Numbered from the stretch's first letter, positions 20,348 through 31,500 are shown. The stretch: DNA of 64,000 nt from Carnobacterium viridans (GCF_900102725.1 NZ_FNJW01000008.1:1488001-1552000), one strand, 5' to 3'. Made by a program: numbers and translations. Notes: a model not told the origin generated them from the letters alone.

Positions 20348-20845
20348 TCAATTTTTTAAATCATTCACGATAATTTGTACAACTTCTTCTTGTGTCAACT
20401 CTTTTGGAATCATTCTTTCATGTGGAATTCCTAAGTAATCTTTTTCATTCCACCAACTACGCATTTCTTTTTCGCCAAATTCATTTACCTTTGTTCTTTT
20501 CTTATGTCTGTCAAGAGTCTCATCGAAAGGTAGGTCAAAGTAGTAAGTATAAACATTCGGTTTAAATGTATGTATTAAATCGAGCAACATATTTTTATAC
20601 CTTTCGTTAACCATAATTCCCTCTACAATGACAATAGGGCATTTTCCTAATCCATATTCAGCAATTTGCTTGATTAATTCAATGGACAGATTGCCTTCTC
20701 GATCATTAACCTTAAGCATATCTCGTCTAACGACATCTTGAGAAACAACCAAAGTAGCTTCTCCCAATAGTTCTTGCAGCTTTAAAGCCGTTGTTGTTTT
20801 ACCACTTCCAGAATTCCCACGCAAAATAATTAATTTTGAATCCAT
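20348..20845 (-). CDS. P-loop kinase-like protein (AAA_33 / zeta-toxin-like fold)
   Basis: 165 aa. A clear Walker A GNSGSGKTT at 10-18 opens a small nucleoside/aminoglycoside-kinase-type fold; a DVVRRD segment near 37-42 and an R-rich lid region (RHKKRTKVNEFGEKEMRSWW, about 113-132) follow. The substrate is not determinable. It resembles stand-alone kinases annotated in Lactobacillales as 'AAA family ATPase' or uridine kinase-like. It sits alone between ilvE and tuf, its own unit, and its codon use looks more A/T rich than the ribosomal genes. Confidence 0.75.
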   Translation of the reverse strand: MDSKLIILRGNSGSGKTTTALKLQELLGEATLVVSQDVVRRDMLKVNDREGNLSIELIKQIAEYGLGKCPIVIVEGIMVNERYKNMLLDLIHTFKPNVYTYYFDLPFDETLDRHKKRTKVNEFGEKEMRSWWNEKDYLGIPHERMIPKELTQEEVVQIIVNDLKN

Positions 20846-20981
20846 TTTTACAACTCCTAGCGAATAGATAGTCTGCTGATCTTCTTATCTATTATACTCT
20901 ATACATAAGAATTTTATCTTGAAAACTAACATTAGTTGCTAAATAAAAGGTTGCATGACAAATAGTGTTGGTGCATCAAAC

Positions 20982-21163
20982 TAAAATTTCTTCTGGAATG
21001 AACGGGTTTGCTTGTATAGAGCCATGAGACCGCCTGAAGATTATAACCTTCAGGCTTTCAAGCCTCAAACAAAACGTCATCGCTGAAGCGTCAACGCTCT
21101 GTAATTCGCATTGAATCCTCTACACGGCTATAAGCAACCCCTATTCCTCCAAAAATTTTGTAT
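20982..21163 (-). repeat. MITE-like intergenic repeat (copy 3, most complete)
   Basis: About 182 bp, in the opposite orientation to copies 1 and 2. The ends are imperfect inverted repeats: AAAATTT, GG, AAT, GGG and TTGCTT are shared in order. Internal perfect stems are visible: GCCTGAAG/CTTCAGGC around 21033-21056 and AGCGT/ACGCT around 21086-21098. No ORF is contained. The structured, non-coding, multi-copy nature fits a MITE or other mobile palindromic element. Confidence 0.8.
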
Positions 21164-21207
21164 AATCAATTTAGAAATCTACCCACACTAAAAATTATAG
21201 CACCAAA

Positions 21208-21243
21208 TAAAAAAGTCCTGTCACAAGGACAGGACTTTTTTCT
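21208..21243 (-). terminator. Rho-independent terminator of tuf
   Basis: AGTCCTGTC and its perfect complement GACAGGACT flank a short loop, with poly-A/poly-T on both sides. It is bidirectional in form and lies about 60 bp after the tuf stop. Confidence 0.9.
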
Positions 21244-21302
21244 CGTATGATCACGCTCTATACCAGATAGAGTCAATTTTTATTGTTTACTTTTAGAGTT
21301 GA

Positions 21303-22493
21303 TTAAGCTTCGATTGAAGCAACAACGCCGGCTCCAACAGTACGTCCACCTTCACGAATAGTGAATTTAGTTCCTGCATCGATAGCGATAGGTGCGATCA
21401 ATTCAACGTTGATTGTAACGTTGTCTCCTGGCATAACCATTTCAGTACCTTCTGGCAACTCAACAACACCAGTTACGTCAGTAGTACGGAAGTAAAATTG
21501 TGGGCGGTAGTTAGCGAAGAATGGAGTGTGACGTCCACCTTCTTCTTTAGATAAGATATAAACTTCACCTGAGAATTTTGTATGTGGAGTAATTGAACCT
21601 GGTTTAGCTAAAACTTGTCCACGTTGGATGTCTTCACGAGCAACCCCACGTAACAATGCACCAATGTTGTCCCCTGCTTGAGCAAAGTCTAACAATTTAC
21701 GGAACATTTCAACACCAGTAACTGTTGATTTAGTAGTAGCTTCATGAATTCCGATGATTTCTACTTCTTCACCGACTTTAATTTGTCCAGTTTCTACACG
21801 TCCTGTAGCAACTGTTCCACGTCCAGTAATTGAGAATACATCCTCAACTGGCATCATGAATGGTTTGTCAGTATCACGTTCTGGAGTTGGGATGTAAGAA
21901 TCTACAGCATCCATCAATTCCATAATTTTATCTTCGAATTCTTCAACGCCTTCAAGAGCTTTAAGAGCTGAACCAGCGATAACTGGAGTGTCATCACCAG
22001 GGAAGTCGTATTCTGACAATAAGTCACGAACTTCCATTTCAACTAATTCTAATAATTCTTCATCATCAACTTGGTCAACTTTGTTTAAGAAAACAACGAT
22101 GTATGGAACACCAACTTGGCGAGACAATAGAATGTGTTCACGAGTTTGTGGCATTGGACCATCAGCAGCAGATACTACTAAGATAGCTCCATCCATTTGT
22201 GCAGCACCAGTGATCATGTTTTTAACATAGTCAGCATGGCCTGGGCAGTCTACGTGAGCGTAGTGACGAGTTTCAGTTTCGTATTCAACGTGAGAAGTGT
22301 TGATCGTGATTCCACGTTCGCGTTCTTCAGGAGCTCCATCGATAGAAGCGTAGTCCGTTGCAGTACTCTTGAAACCTCTTTTAGCTAATACAGTTGTGAT
22401 TGCAGCAGTTAATGTTGTTTTACCATGGTCAACGTGTCCAATAGTACCAATATTAACGTGCGTTTTTGAGCGATCGTATTTTTCTTTTGCCAT
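21303..22493 (-). CDS. tuf: Elongation factor Tu
   Basis: 396 aa. G1 GHVDHGKT at 19-26, then DCPGHADY and NKVD motifs; domains II and III are complete. EF-Tu delivers aminoacyl-tRNA to the ribosome as a GTP complex. A dedicated promoter (22577-22605) precedes it, so it can be made independently of fusA. Only one tuf copy is visible in the window. Confidence 0.99.
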   Translation of the reverse strand: MAKEKYDRSKTHVNIGTIGHVDHGKTTLTAAITTVLAKRGFKSTATDYASIDGAPEERERGITINTSHVEYETETRHYAHVDCPGHADYVKNMITGAAQMDGAILVVSAADGPMPQTREHILLSRQVGVPYIVVFLNKVDQVDDEELLELVEMEVRDLLSEYDFPGDDTPVIAGSALKALEGVEEFEDKIMELMDAVDSYIPTPERDTDKPFMMPVEDVFSITGRGTVATGRVETGQIKVGEEVEIIGIHEATTKSTVTGVEMFRKLLDFAQAGDNIGALLRGVAREDIQRGQVLAKPGSITPHTKFSGEVYILSKEEGGRHTPFFANYRPQFYFRTTDVTGVVELPEGTEMVMPGDNVTINVELIAPIAIDAGTKFTIREGGRTVGAGVVASIEA

Positions 22494-22576
22494 TTTAGTA
22501 ATTTCCTCCTCATAGTGAGTTGTTTTTTTAGTGATAAGGATAGAATAAGATTATCCCATCCCCATCATTTGTAAAA

Positions 22577-22605
22577 ATTATAACGATTATCCATTAGAAA
22601 ATCAA
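22577..22605 (-). promoter_or_regulatory. Sigma-A-type promoter of tuf
   Basis: TTGATT-N17-TATAAT on the minus strand (-35 at 22600-22605, -10 at 22577-22582), in the 139-bp fusA-tuf gap. It is identical in both hexamers to the S10 promoter. Confidence 0.75.
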
Positions 22606-22632
22606 TACTTAACGTTGGAGAGCAAATTAAGA

Positions 22633-24720
22633 TTAGTTTGCTGATCCGCCATTTTTCTTGATAATTTCTTCAGAGATAGATTTTGGCACATCTTCATAAT
22701 GATCAAATGTCATTGAGAAAGTACCGCGACCTTGTGTTGCTGAACGTAATGCAGTTGCATAACCGAACATCTCAGCTAATGGAATCATACCTTTAACAAT
22801 AGTAGTATTTCCACGAGCTTCAGAACCTTCGATACGTCCACGACGAGCAGAGATGTGTCCCATTACGTCTCCTAAATAATCTTCAGGAATTGTAATTTCA
22901 ACGCCCATCATAGGCTCTAAGATAACTGGATTTGCTTTTTTAGCAGCATTTTTCAATGCCATTGAAGCAGCAACTTTAAAGGCAGTTTCATTTGAATCGA
23001 CATCATGGTATGAACCATCATAAAGTTTTGCTTTAATATCAACTAATGGATATCCAGCAAGAACTCCATTGTCTAATGAAGCTTCCAAACCAGCTTTAAC
23101 TGCTGGGATATATTCACGAGGAACAGTACCACCAACGATTGCATCCTCAAAGTCAAAGCCTTTTCCTTCTTCATTAGGAGAGAATTCGATCCATACGTGA
23201 CCGTATTGACCTTTACCACCTGATTGACGAACGAATTTACCTTCAGCTTGAGTAGAACCACGGAATGTTTCACGATAAGAAACTTGTGGAGCACCAACAC
23301 TAGCTTCAACATTGAATTCACGTCTCATACGGTCAACAATGATGTCCAAGTGTAACTCACCCATACCAGCAATAATTGTTTCGCCAGTTTCGTGGTCAGT
23401 TTCAGCACGGAAAGTTGGATCTTCTTCAGCAAGTTTTTGTAACGCAACACCCATTTTATCTTGGTCAGCTTTTGATTTTGGTTCAATAGCTACTTGGATA
23501 ACTGGTTCTGGGAAGTCCATTGATTCTAAGATTACTTGATCTTTTTCATCACACAAAGTATCCCCAGTAGTCGTATTTTTCAATCCGACAGCTGCTGCAA
23601 TATCTCCAGCAAATACTTCAGGAATTTCGCTACGAGAGTTCGCATGCATTTGCAAGATACGACCTACACGTTCACGTTTTCCTTTAGTTGAGTTTTGGAC
23701 ATAAGATCCTGCTTGTAACGTACCAGAATAAACACGGAAGAAAGTTAAACGACCTACGTACGGGTCAGTCATAACTTTAAATGCCAATGCTGAGAATGGT
23801 TCGCTGTCATCAGCATGACGTTCTACAGTTTCTTCAGAATCTGGTAAGATTCCTTGGATTGCAGCTACGTCAAGTGGTGACGGTAGGTAGTCAACGACTG
23901 CATCAAGCATCAATTGAACACCTTTGTTTTTAAATGCTGAACCACATAGAACTGGGTAGAAATCAACGTTAACTGTTGCAGTACGGATAGCTTTTTTCAA
24001 CTCAGCTTCAGAGATTTCTTCACCTTCAAGATATTTCTCCATTAAAGCTTCATCTGTATCTGCTACTGCTTCAACTAATTTTGTACGCCATTCTTCTGCT
24101 AATTCTACGTATTCTTCAGGAATATCTTCCTCACGGATATCTGTTCCTAAGTCATTTGTATACATTTCAGCTTTCATCTTGATCAAGTCAATGATACCTG
24201 TGAAGTTATCTTCAGCACCAATTGGCAATTGAATCGGATGAGCGTTTGCTTGTAAGCGGTCAAGAATCGTACCAACAGAATACAAGAAATCTGCACCTGT
24301 TTTGTCCATTTTGTTTACAAATACAATACGAGGTACGCCGTAAGTTGTCGCTTGACGCCAAACTGTTTCAGTTTGAGGCTCAACACCTGATTGTGCATCA
24401 AGTAAAGCAACAGCACCATCTAATACACGTAGCGAACGTTCTACTTCAACAGTGAAGTCAACGTGACCAGGAGTATCAATGATGTTTACGCGGTGATCAT
24501 GCCAAGCAGCTGTTGTTGCAGCTGATGTAATTGTAATACCACGTTCTTGTTCTTGTTCCATCCAGTCCATTTGTGAAGCACCCTCGTGGGTTTCACCAAT
24601 TTTGTGGATTTTACCAGTATAATACAGAACACGTTCAGTTGTTGTTGTTTTACCAGCATCAATATGAGCCATGATTCCAATATTACGGGTATTTTCTAGA
24701 GAAAATTCTCTTTTTGCCAT
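22633..24720 (-). CDS. fusA: Elongation factor G
   Basis: 695 aa. G1 AHIDAGKTT at 18-26, switch region, DTPGHVDF and NKMD motifs, and the five-domain arrangement through to the C-terminal KMDHYEDVP-type end. It catalyses ribosome translocation and, with RRF, recycling. It follows rpsG in str-operon order. Confidence 0.99.
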   Translation of the reverse strand: MAKREFSLENTRNIGIMAHIDAGKTTTTERVLYYTGKIHKIGETHEGASQMDWMEQEQERGITITSAATTAAWHDHRVNIIDTPGHVDFTVEVERSLRVLDGAVALLDAQSGVEPQTETVWRQATTYGVPRIVFVNKMDKTGADFLYSVGTILDRLQANAHPIQLPIGAEDNFTGIIDLIKMKAEMYTNDLGTDIREEDIPEEYVELAEEWRTKLVEAVADTDEALMEKYLEGEEISEAELKKAIRTATVNVDFYPVLCGSAFKNKGVQLMLDAVVDYLPSPLDVAAIQGILPDSEETVERHADDSEPFSALAFKVMTDPYVGRLTFFRVYSGTLQAGSYVQNSTKGKRERVGRILQMHANSRSEIPEVFAGDIAAAVGLKNTTTGDTLCDEKDQVILESMDFPEPVIQVAIEPKSKADQDKMGVALQKLAEEDPTFRAETDHETGETIIAGMGELHLDIIVDRMRREFNVEASVGAPQVSYRETFRGSTQAEGKFVRQSGGKGQYGHVWIEFSPNEEGKGFDFEDAIVGGTVPREYIPAVKAGLEASLDNGVLAGYPLVDIKAKLYDGSYHDVDSNETAFKVAASMALKNAAKKANPVILEPMMGVEITIPEDYLGDVMGHISARRGRIEGSEARGNTTIVKGMIPLAEMFGYATALRSATQGRGTFSMTFDHYEDVPKSISEEIIKKNGGSAN

Positions 24721-24824
24721 CTTGCAATAACACCTCTCTTAATTTAATTTGAACTAAGAAACTTCAATTCTTCCTTTAAAGGCTAAGCTGCACAAGTGCA
24801 CCAAAGCCTTCTCTAGAAAAAATC

Positions 24825-25295
24825 TTACCAACGGTAGTGAGCAAAAGCTTTATTTGCTTCAGCCATTTTATGAGTGTCTTCACGTTTTTTAACTGCTGCT
24901 CCAGTATTGTTAGCAGCATCCATGATTTCTTTAGCAAGACGTTGTTCCATAGTATCTTCTCCACGTAGACGTGAGTAGCTTACTAACCAACGAAGAGCAA
25001 GAGCCGTACGACGTTCTGGACGAACTTCGATTGGAACTTGGTAGTTAGAACCCCCAACACGGCGAGCTTTAACTTCAAGAACAGGCATGATATTTTTCAT
25101 TGCTTGTTCAAATACTTCAATAGGTTCGTTGCCAGTTTGTTCTTTAATCATGTCAAATGCATTATAAAGAATTGTAGCAGCTTTCCCACGTTTTCCGTCA
25201 ACCATGATACGGTTGATCAAACGAGTTACAAGTTTAGAATTATAAAGTGGATCAGGTAAAACATCACGTTTAGTAATAGGACCTTTACGAGGCAT
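24825..25295 (-). CDS. rpsG: 30S ribosomal protein S7
   Basis: 156 aa. Begins [20 protein letters not shown] and ends [13 protein letters not shown], both conserved. S7 nucleates assembly of the 30S head and contacts E-site tRNA. In E. coli it is the autogenous regulator of the str operon. A GGAGGAATTTGG ribosome binding site precedes the ATG. Confidence 0.98.
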   Translation of the reverse strand: MPRKGPITKRDVLPDPLYNSKLVTRLINRIMVDGKRGKAATILYNAFDMIKEQTGNEPIEVFEQAMKNIMPVLEVKARRVGGSNYQVPIEVRPERRTALALRWLVSYSRLRGEDTMEQRLAKEIMDAANNTGAAVKKREDTHKMAEANKAFAHYRW

Positions 25296-25365
25296 CCAAA
25301 TTCCTCCTTTCGATAATAATTATCTTTTTAGAATAGTTTTTTATTTCATTTAAGCAATAAGCTTA

Positions 25366-25776
25366 TTATTTAGGGCGTTTAGTTCCGTATTTAGAACGGC
25401 TTTGTTTACGATCTGCAACACCGGCAGTATCTAAAGCTCCACGAACGATGTGGTAACGAACTCCTGGTAAATCTTTCACTCGTCCTCCACGTAAAAGAAC
25501 CACACTATGTTCTTGCAAGTTGTGACCTTCACCTGGGATATAAGCAGTTACTTCAATTAAGTTAGACAAACGAACACGTGCATATTTACGTAACGCTGAG
25601 TTAGGTTTTTTAGGAGTCATAGTTCCCACACGAGTACAAACACCACGTTTTTGAGGTGAGTTTACTGTTGTTTGTTTTTTTCTTTTGCTGTTGTAACCTC
25701 TGTTTAAAGCCGGAGATTCAGACTTTTCAATTTTTGATTTACGAGGTTTACGTACTAATTGATTAATAGTAGGCAT
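25366..25776 (-). CDS. rpsL: 30S ribosomal protein S12
   Basis: 136 aa. Contains [19 protein letters not shown] and the [28 protein letters not shown] region; the lysines at which streptomycin resistance arises in other species appear as wild type. S12 monitors codon-anticodon pairing. It starts the str operon. Confidence 0.98.
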   Translation of the reverse strand: MPTINQLVRKPRKSKIEKSESPALNRGYNSKRKKQTTVNSPQKRGVCTRVGTMTPKKPNSALRKYARVRLSNLIEVTAYIPGEGHNLQEHSVVLLRGGRVKDLPGVRYHIVRGALDTAGVADRKQSRSKYGTKRPK

Positions 25777-26121
25777 CGGTTGTTTCCTCCTTCCCTATGT
25801 TAGTATTCTAGTCCACACATCCAGGCGGTTCTTTTTTCAGCAAAAAAATAAGTGCTGCAAAACTGCAACCAACCAGTCTGTATAGTTTAAGGCCAATGTA
25901 CCAGTCAGCACGACTGATAGACAGGAATCTGCGTACAAAAGCACCTTTTGAATCATAACATGGTCTGATTTTATTGTCAACAAGTTGAGTTGAAAATGCA
26001 AAAAATTTTTTTATCTCTTTAGCACTTTTACTAGTATACTCCTACTCTTTATTTTTTTAAAGCTTTCTTTCTTAATTAACATATATTTATTATTATAAGT
26101 CATACATTTGAGGTGAAAAAA
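25777..26121. other. rpsL leader and divergent gap to the prepilin peptidase
   Basis: 345 bp without a gene. The minus-strand half holds the rpsL promoter (25952-25980) and a leader of about 170 nt with short G/C-rich stems. The half next to the plus-strand prepilin peptidase is A/T-rich. The competence-type box TACGAATA is not seen upstream of that gene. Confidence 0.6.
25952..25980 (-). promoter_or_regulatory. Sigma-A-type promoter of the str operon
   Basis: TTGACA-N17-TATGAT on the minus strand (-35 at 25975-25980, -10 at 25952-25957). The -35 is a perfect consensus. Confidence 0.8.
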
Positions 26122-26844
26122 ATGCTGATAAGTAGCTTGTCTTTATTGATTTGGTTTACAGGGTGTTGTTTGGGCTCATTCTTTATGGTCATAGGATCGA
26201 GGGTGCCTATCCATCAATCCATTGTTTTTCCTCGTTCTCATTGTACAAATTGTCATCATACCTTATCGATTTTTGAATTGATTCCTATTTTATCTTACCT
26301 TATCCAAAAAGGAAGATGCCGTGATTGCCAACAAAAAATTTCTGTTTTTTATCCATTAGTAGAGCTTTTCATGGGATTTGTTTTCCTATTTATCTTTTTT
26401 ACTCATCTATCTTTTCCAGCAGAAGGGGTATTCATTACAGGAATTGTTGCTTTCGGTCTCATCTTTATTATTTCTGATAGTTATTACCAACTTCTACCAA
26501 ATAACTTGATGAGTCTGTTTTTTTTATGGATCTTTTTAGGTCGGTTGATTATTCACCCCTACCCGATTAGTTTTTATCTCTTTAGCGGATTAGGGTTTTT
26601 CAGTTTCTTTTACTTGGTTTATCACTTCTCTTCCACTCCTATAGGTGGTGGAGATGTGAAATTATTAGGAATCATTGCTTTATTACTGGGCTATCACTCA
26701 AGTATAGTTGCCCTTCTTTTCGCCTCTTTATCTGCTATTCTTGTGTACCTTCCCTTAATGTTCAGTAAAAAAATTTCTTATCACCATCCGATTCCATTTG
26801 CTCCCTTTATTTTTTTAGGAACTTTCATCGCTTACTGCTTGTAG
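26122..26844 (+). CDS. comC: Prepilin peptidase (A24 family), ComC-like
   Basis: 240 aa from the ATG at 26122, 7 bases after GAGGTG. It is polytopic. The N-terminal zinc-binding cytoplasmic domain has CTNC at 41-44 and CRDC at 66-69. The two catalytic aspartates of type 4 prepilin peptidases are D119 (ISDSYYQLLPN) and D178 (GGGDVKL). It cleaves and N-methylates the leaders of ComG-type pseudopilins used in DNA uptake. It is a plus-strand island in the ribosomal cluster. Its final codons and stop overlap the left end of a repeat copy (26839-26896). Confidence 0.92.
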   Translation: MLISSLSLLIWFTGCCLGSFFMVIGSRVPIHQSIVFPRSHCTNCHHTLSIFELIPILSYLIQKGRCRDCQQKISVFYPLVELFMGFVFLFIFFTHLSFPAEGVFITGIVAFGLIFIISDSYYQLLPNNLMSLFFLWIFLGRLIIHPYPISFYLFSGLGFFSFFYLVYHFSSTPIGGGDVKLLGIIALLLGYHSSIVALLFASLSAILVYLPLMFSKKISYHHPIPFAPFIFLGTFIAYCL

Positions 26845-26896
26845 CCCTATATAGAATTCATGCAAACTTGTCCATTCCAGAAGAAATTTTATTTTG
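26839..26896 (+). repeat. MITE-like intergenic repeat (copy 4, shortened)
   Basis: A left-end fragment (TGCTTGTAGCC...AATTCA) is joined directly to a right-end fragment (GTCCATTCCAGAAGAAATTTT). The TAG of the left fragment is the stop codon of the prepilin peptidase gene. Confidence 0.6.
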
Positions 26897-26926
26897 AAGC
26901 AACCCACACCATGTTTGACATAAATC

Positions 26927-26964
26927 AAAAAAAGCTGAGGAAAACGTAATGCCTCAGCTTTTTG
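26927..26964. terminator. Bidirectional terminator between comC and the dehydrogenase gene
   Basis: AAAAGCTGAGG and its complement CCTCAGCTTTT form a perfect stem with A and T runs on the two sides. It serves both convergent genes. Confidence 0.85.
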
Positions 26965-26970
26965 GTTTTC

Positions 26971-28434
26971 TTAATCTAAATACTTTGTATGAACAAATTT
27001 CACTTCTAAAAATTCTTGTATTCCATAACTTCCATTTTCACGACCAACTCCTGAGTGTTTCACTCCACCAAATGGTGCCTCAGAAGTCGAAATAGCTGTG
27101 TTATTAACACCGACTAAACCATATTCTAAAGCTTCACTGACTTTTTCAGCTCGTTTTAAATCCGATGTAAAGAAGTAAGAAGCTAAACCAAAGATGCTAT
27201 CATTCGCCATTTTGATAACTTCTTCCTCATCGTCAAAATCAATCAACGGAATCACCGGACCGAACGTTTCTTCATAGAAAATAATCATCTGGGTAGTCAC
27301 ACCATCTAAGATCGTCGGCATATAAAAGTAGCCATTAGCGTAGTCTCCCTCAGTGAGTCTTTCGCCTCCTGCAAGCACAGTAGCTCCTTTAGCTTTTGCA
27401 TCATCGACTTGAGCTTGGATTGTTTCGATCGCTTCTTCATTGATAAGCGGTCCTACCATGACATCCGTTAAACCATTACCGACTGTTACCTCTCCAACGG
27501 CCACTTCTAATTTTTCAATAAACTCTTTTTTTACGGCTTTACTCACAAAAATACGGTTCGGAGATGTACACGCTTGCCCATTATTTCTAAATTTCATAGC
27601 AACAAGCCCATCTACCGCTTGATCGATATCCGCATCATCAAAAATGATAAACGGAGCATGCCCTCCTAATTCAAACGAAATTTTCTTCATTGTTTGAGCA
27701 GATTGTTCATAGAGCATTTTCCCAACTTCAGTTGAGCCTGTGAAAGTTAGTTTCCTTACATCATCACTATCGGTTAGTGTCTTTCCAATTTCTTTTGATG
27801 GTCCGATAACGAGATTGGCTACTCCTGCTGGTAAGCCAACTTCATGGAAAATTTCAAAAATTGCAATAGGTGATAAAGGGGTACTGCTTGCAGGTTTTAA
27901 AATGACGGTACAGCCTGCTGCAATAGCCGGAGCGATTTTCCGTACAATCATATTTGACGGAAAGTTCCATGGAGTGATTGCTCCAACGACGCCAACCGGT
28001 TGTTTTTTCACTTCATATTTGTGTTGATTAGGAGCAGGGATTGTTTCTCCATAAATGCGTCGCGCTTCTTCTGCATTCCAATGTAGATTTTGAATATTTG
28101 TCAGGATTTCTCCTTTAGCTTCTTTTACTGGTTTCCCTTGTTCTAGAGTCATAATCAAGGCTAATTGATCTGCTTTTTCTTCAATCTTATCGGCAATTGC
28201 ATGGATAAGTTTTACACGATCCGCCAGTTCCATACCTGACCATTTTGGAAAAGCTTCTTTAGCTGCTTGAATCGCTTTTAATGTTTCTGTTTCTCCACCT
28301 TGAGACACTTGTATCAGTTCTTCTTTAGTAGCTGGATTGTTGACCGCTTTTTTTTCTAACGATCCTTCGACCCATTGCCCGTTGATGTAAAGTCCCGTTT
28401 GAATTTTTGGTAATTTTGCTTGTGTGTTTGCCAC
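26971..28434 (-). CDS. gabD: NAD(P)-dependent succinate-semialdehyde-type dehydrogenase
   Basis: 487 aa from a GTG at 28434, 8-9 bases after AAGGAG. ALDH superfamily: N157 (TPWNFP), K180, the FTGSTEVG nucleotide loop at 231-238, E255 (FELGGHAP) and nucleophile C289 (NNGQACTSPNRIF). The overall pattern is closest to GabD, which oxidises succinate semialdehyde to succinate; other short aldehydes are possible. No GABA transaminase is beside it. It is inserted between rpoC and rpsL, where Bacillus has a small L7Ae-type gene. Confidence 0.85.
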   Translation of the reverse strand: MANTQAKLPKIQTGLYINGQWVEGSLEKKAVNNPATKEELIQVSQGGETETLKAIQAAKEAFPKWSGMELADRVKLIHAIADKIEEKADQLALIMTLEQGKPVKEAKGEILTNIQNLHWNAEEARRIYGETIPAPNQHKYEVKKQPVGVVGAITPWNFPSNMIVRKIAPAIAAGCTVILKPASSTPLSPIAIFEIFHEVGLPAGVANLVIGPSKEIGKTLTDSDDVRKLTFTGSTEVGKMLYEQSAQTMKKISFELGGHAPFIIFDDADIDQAVDGLVAMKFRNNGQACTSPNRIFVSKAVKKEFIEKLEVAVGEVTVGNGLTDVMVGPLINEEAIETIQAQVDDAKAKGATVLAGGERLTEGDYANGYFYMPTILDGVTTQMIIFYEETFGPVIPLIDFDDEEEVIKMANDSIFGLASYFFTSDLKRAEKVSEALEYGLVGVNNTAISTSEAPFGGVKHSGVGRENGSYGIQEFLEVKFVHTKYLD

Positions 28435-28544
28435 TAAAATCACTCCTTCAAATTATGGTGTCTACTTCTTTTCATCGTTCACCTTAACATATCTTAAAAA
28501 AATTCTAAACTATTTGCTCTTCTCCCATTCCCTACAAAAGAGTA

Positions 28545-28585
28545 CAAAAAAAAGAGCTCCTCATATAAATATGAAGAGCTCTTTC
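28545..28585 (-). terminator. Terminator of rpoBC
   Basis: An AAGAGCTC-T-TCATA arm pairs with TATGA-GGAGCTCTT, with an 8-base T run on the minus strand, just after the rpoC stop. Confidence 0.88.
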
Positions 28586-28590
28586 TTATG

Positions 28591-31500
28591 TTATTTAGGT
28601 TCCACTTGATCATTGATGCTGTAAACATTTTCACTTACAACGCCAACGCCTTTAGGTTTCATTTTACGGTATTTAGCCATTCCAGTACCAGCTGGAATTA
28701 CTTTACCAATGATAACATTTTCTTTCAATCCTAATAAAGGATCACGTTTTCCACGAATCGCAGCATCCGTTAAGACACGTGTTGTTTCTTGGAATGATGC
28801 AGCAGATAAGAAACTATTTGTTTCAAGGGAAGCTTTTGTAATTCCAAGCAATACAGGACGAGCTGTTGCAGGAATCCCGCCAGATACCAATGTCTCAAAG
28901 TTTTTATCTGTGTAGTCATGAATGTCAATTAATGTACCTGGTAAAATATCTGTTTCACCCGGATCCATTACACGTACTTTACGTAACATTTGACGTACCA
29001 TTACTTCGATATGTTTGTCTCCGATTTCTACCCCTTGCATACGGTATACTTTTTGTACTTCACGTAACAAGTAGTTTTCAACTGCAAGTACATCACGTAC
29101 ACGTAACAATTCTTTAGGATCAATCGAACCTTGGTCTAATGCTTCACCACGGTGGATAATATCTCCTTCTGCAACTCTCATACGTGCCGTAAATGGAACT
29201 TGATAAGAACGAGTATCCGTTTCTCCCTTGATCGTAACTTCTTTTGTACGAGCAGCTGGATTTTCATCAATTGAGATGATTTCCCCAGTAACTTCAGTAA
29301 TCACAGCTTGACCTTTAGGGTGACGAGCTTCAAAAATTTCTTGAATACGAGGAAGCCCTTGAGTAATATCATCTCCGGCAACCCCACCTGTATGGAACGT
29401 ACGCATTGTTAATTGAGTACCGGGCTCTCCGATTGATTGAGCGGCAATTGTTCCAACTGCTTCTCCCACTTCAACCTCAGAACCTGTTGCTAAGTTACGG
29501 CCATAACAATGTTTACATACACCATGTTTGGTATTACATGTAAACACGGAACGAATCGTTACTTCTTCGATACCAACAGCAATAATTTCTCTGGCAATGT
29601 CTTCAGTAATGATTTGGTTTTCACCAATGATCACTGTTCCATCTTCAGGGTTAAAGACTGTTTTACGAGTGTAACGTCCTAGTAAACGTTCTTCAAGCGG
29701 TTCAATAACTTCATTTCCTTCTTTGATCGCATAAATCACTAGTCCACGGTCAGAACCACAGTCTGTTTCACGAATGATAACATCTTGTGCAACGTCAACT
29801 AAACGACGAGTCAAGTAACCTGAGTCAGCTGTTTTCAAGGCTGTATCGGTCATCCCTTTACGAGCTCCATGGGTAGAGATAAACATTTCTAAGACAGACA
29901 ATCCTTCACGGAAGTTAGAAGTAACCGGCAATTCCATGATCTGACCATTCGGTGCAGCCATCAATCCACGCATACCAGCAAGCTGAGTAAAGTTGGAAAT
30001 GTTACCACGGGCACCTGAGTCACTCATCATAAAGATTGGGTTAAGGTCATTCAAACTTTCCATTAACTTGATTTGAATGTGGTCTTTTGTTTTGTTCCAG
30101 ATATCAATAACACGTTCATAACGTTCTTCATCCGTAATTAAACCACGACGGAATTGTTTCGTTACTTTTTCAACTTGTAAGTGAGCATTATCCAGAATTT
30201 CTTGTTTTTCTTCTAATACTACGATATCGGCAATACCAACTGTAATACCAGCTTTTGTAGAATATTTGTATCCTAGATCTTTCATTCTGTCTAGCATTTT
30301 AGACGTTTCAGTAATCTTGAATCGTTTGAATACTTCAGCAATGATATTTCCAAGATTTTTCTTCTTGAATGGTTTAACTAATTCCTGCGCTTGAATATGT
30401 GCAAGAACGTCTATACCCGGTTCAACAAAATAGCTGTCTGGAGTTTGAACTTCCAAGTTGCTTTGTGTTGGTTCATTCATATACGGGAATTCATTTGGCA
30501 TGATATCGTTAAAGATCAATTTACCAACAGTCGTAATCATTAATTTCTCTTTTTGCCATTCAGTAAATGGTTTATTTGGAATATCAGTTGGTTTGATTGC
30601 GATTCTAGAGTGCAAATGAACGTATCCGCTTTGGTAAGCAAGCATTGCTTCATTCAAACTACTAAATTGCATACCTTCGCCTTCACGTCCTTCTTCTTCC
30701 ATAGTCAGGTAGTAGTTACCTAAGACCATATCTTGAGAAGGTGTTACAACTGGTTTACCATCTTTAGGATTCAAGATGTTTTGTGCAGCCAGCATCAACA
30801 TACGAGCTTCAGCTTGCGCTTCGTCACTTAACGGTACATGGACAGCCATTTGGTCACCATCGAAATCGGCATTATAAGCTTCACACACTAATGGGTGAAG
30901 ACGGATAGCTTTACCTTCAACAAGAACAGGTTCAAATGCTTGAATCCCTAATCTGTGTAAAGTAGGTGCCCGGTTCAATAGTACTGGATGTTCACGAATC
31001 ACTTCTTCTAAAATTGGCCAAATAGCGTCATCTTGACGATCAATTTTACGTTTAGCATTTTTAATATTGCTTGCGATGTCGCGTTCAACTAATTCTTTCA
31101 TTACAAATGGTTTGAACAATTCAATAGCCATTTGTTTTGGTAAACCACATTGGTACATTTTCAAGAACGGTCCAACAACGATAACTGAACGTCCTGAATA
31201 ATCGACACGTTTACCTAGTAAGTTCTGACGGAAACGTCCTTGTTTCCCTTTAAGCATGTGTGACAATGATTTCAATGGACGGTTACCTGGTCCAGTAACT
31301 GGACGGCCACGACGACCATTATCGATCAATGCATCTACTGCTTCTTGTAGCATACGTTTTTCATTTTGCACAATAATATTCGGTGCATTTAAATCTAATA
31401 AACGTTTCAAACGGTTGTTACGGTTGATTACACGACGGTACAAGTCATTTAAATCACTTGTAGCGAAACGTCCACCTTCTAATTGAACCATTGGACGAAT

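Larger units (their letters stand above)
20846..21302. other. Intergenic region between the P-loop kinase gene and tuf
   Basis: 457 bp without a gene. It is occupied by the most complete repeat copy (20982-21163) and by the tuf terminator (21208-21243). The remaining sequence upstream of the kinase gene (20846-20981) is A/T-rich, and no promoter is assigned. Confidence 0.7.
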
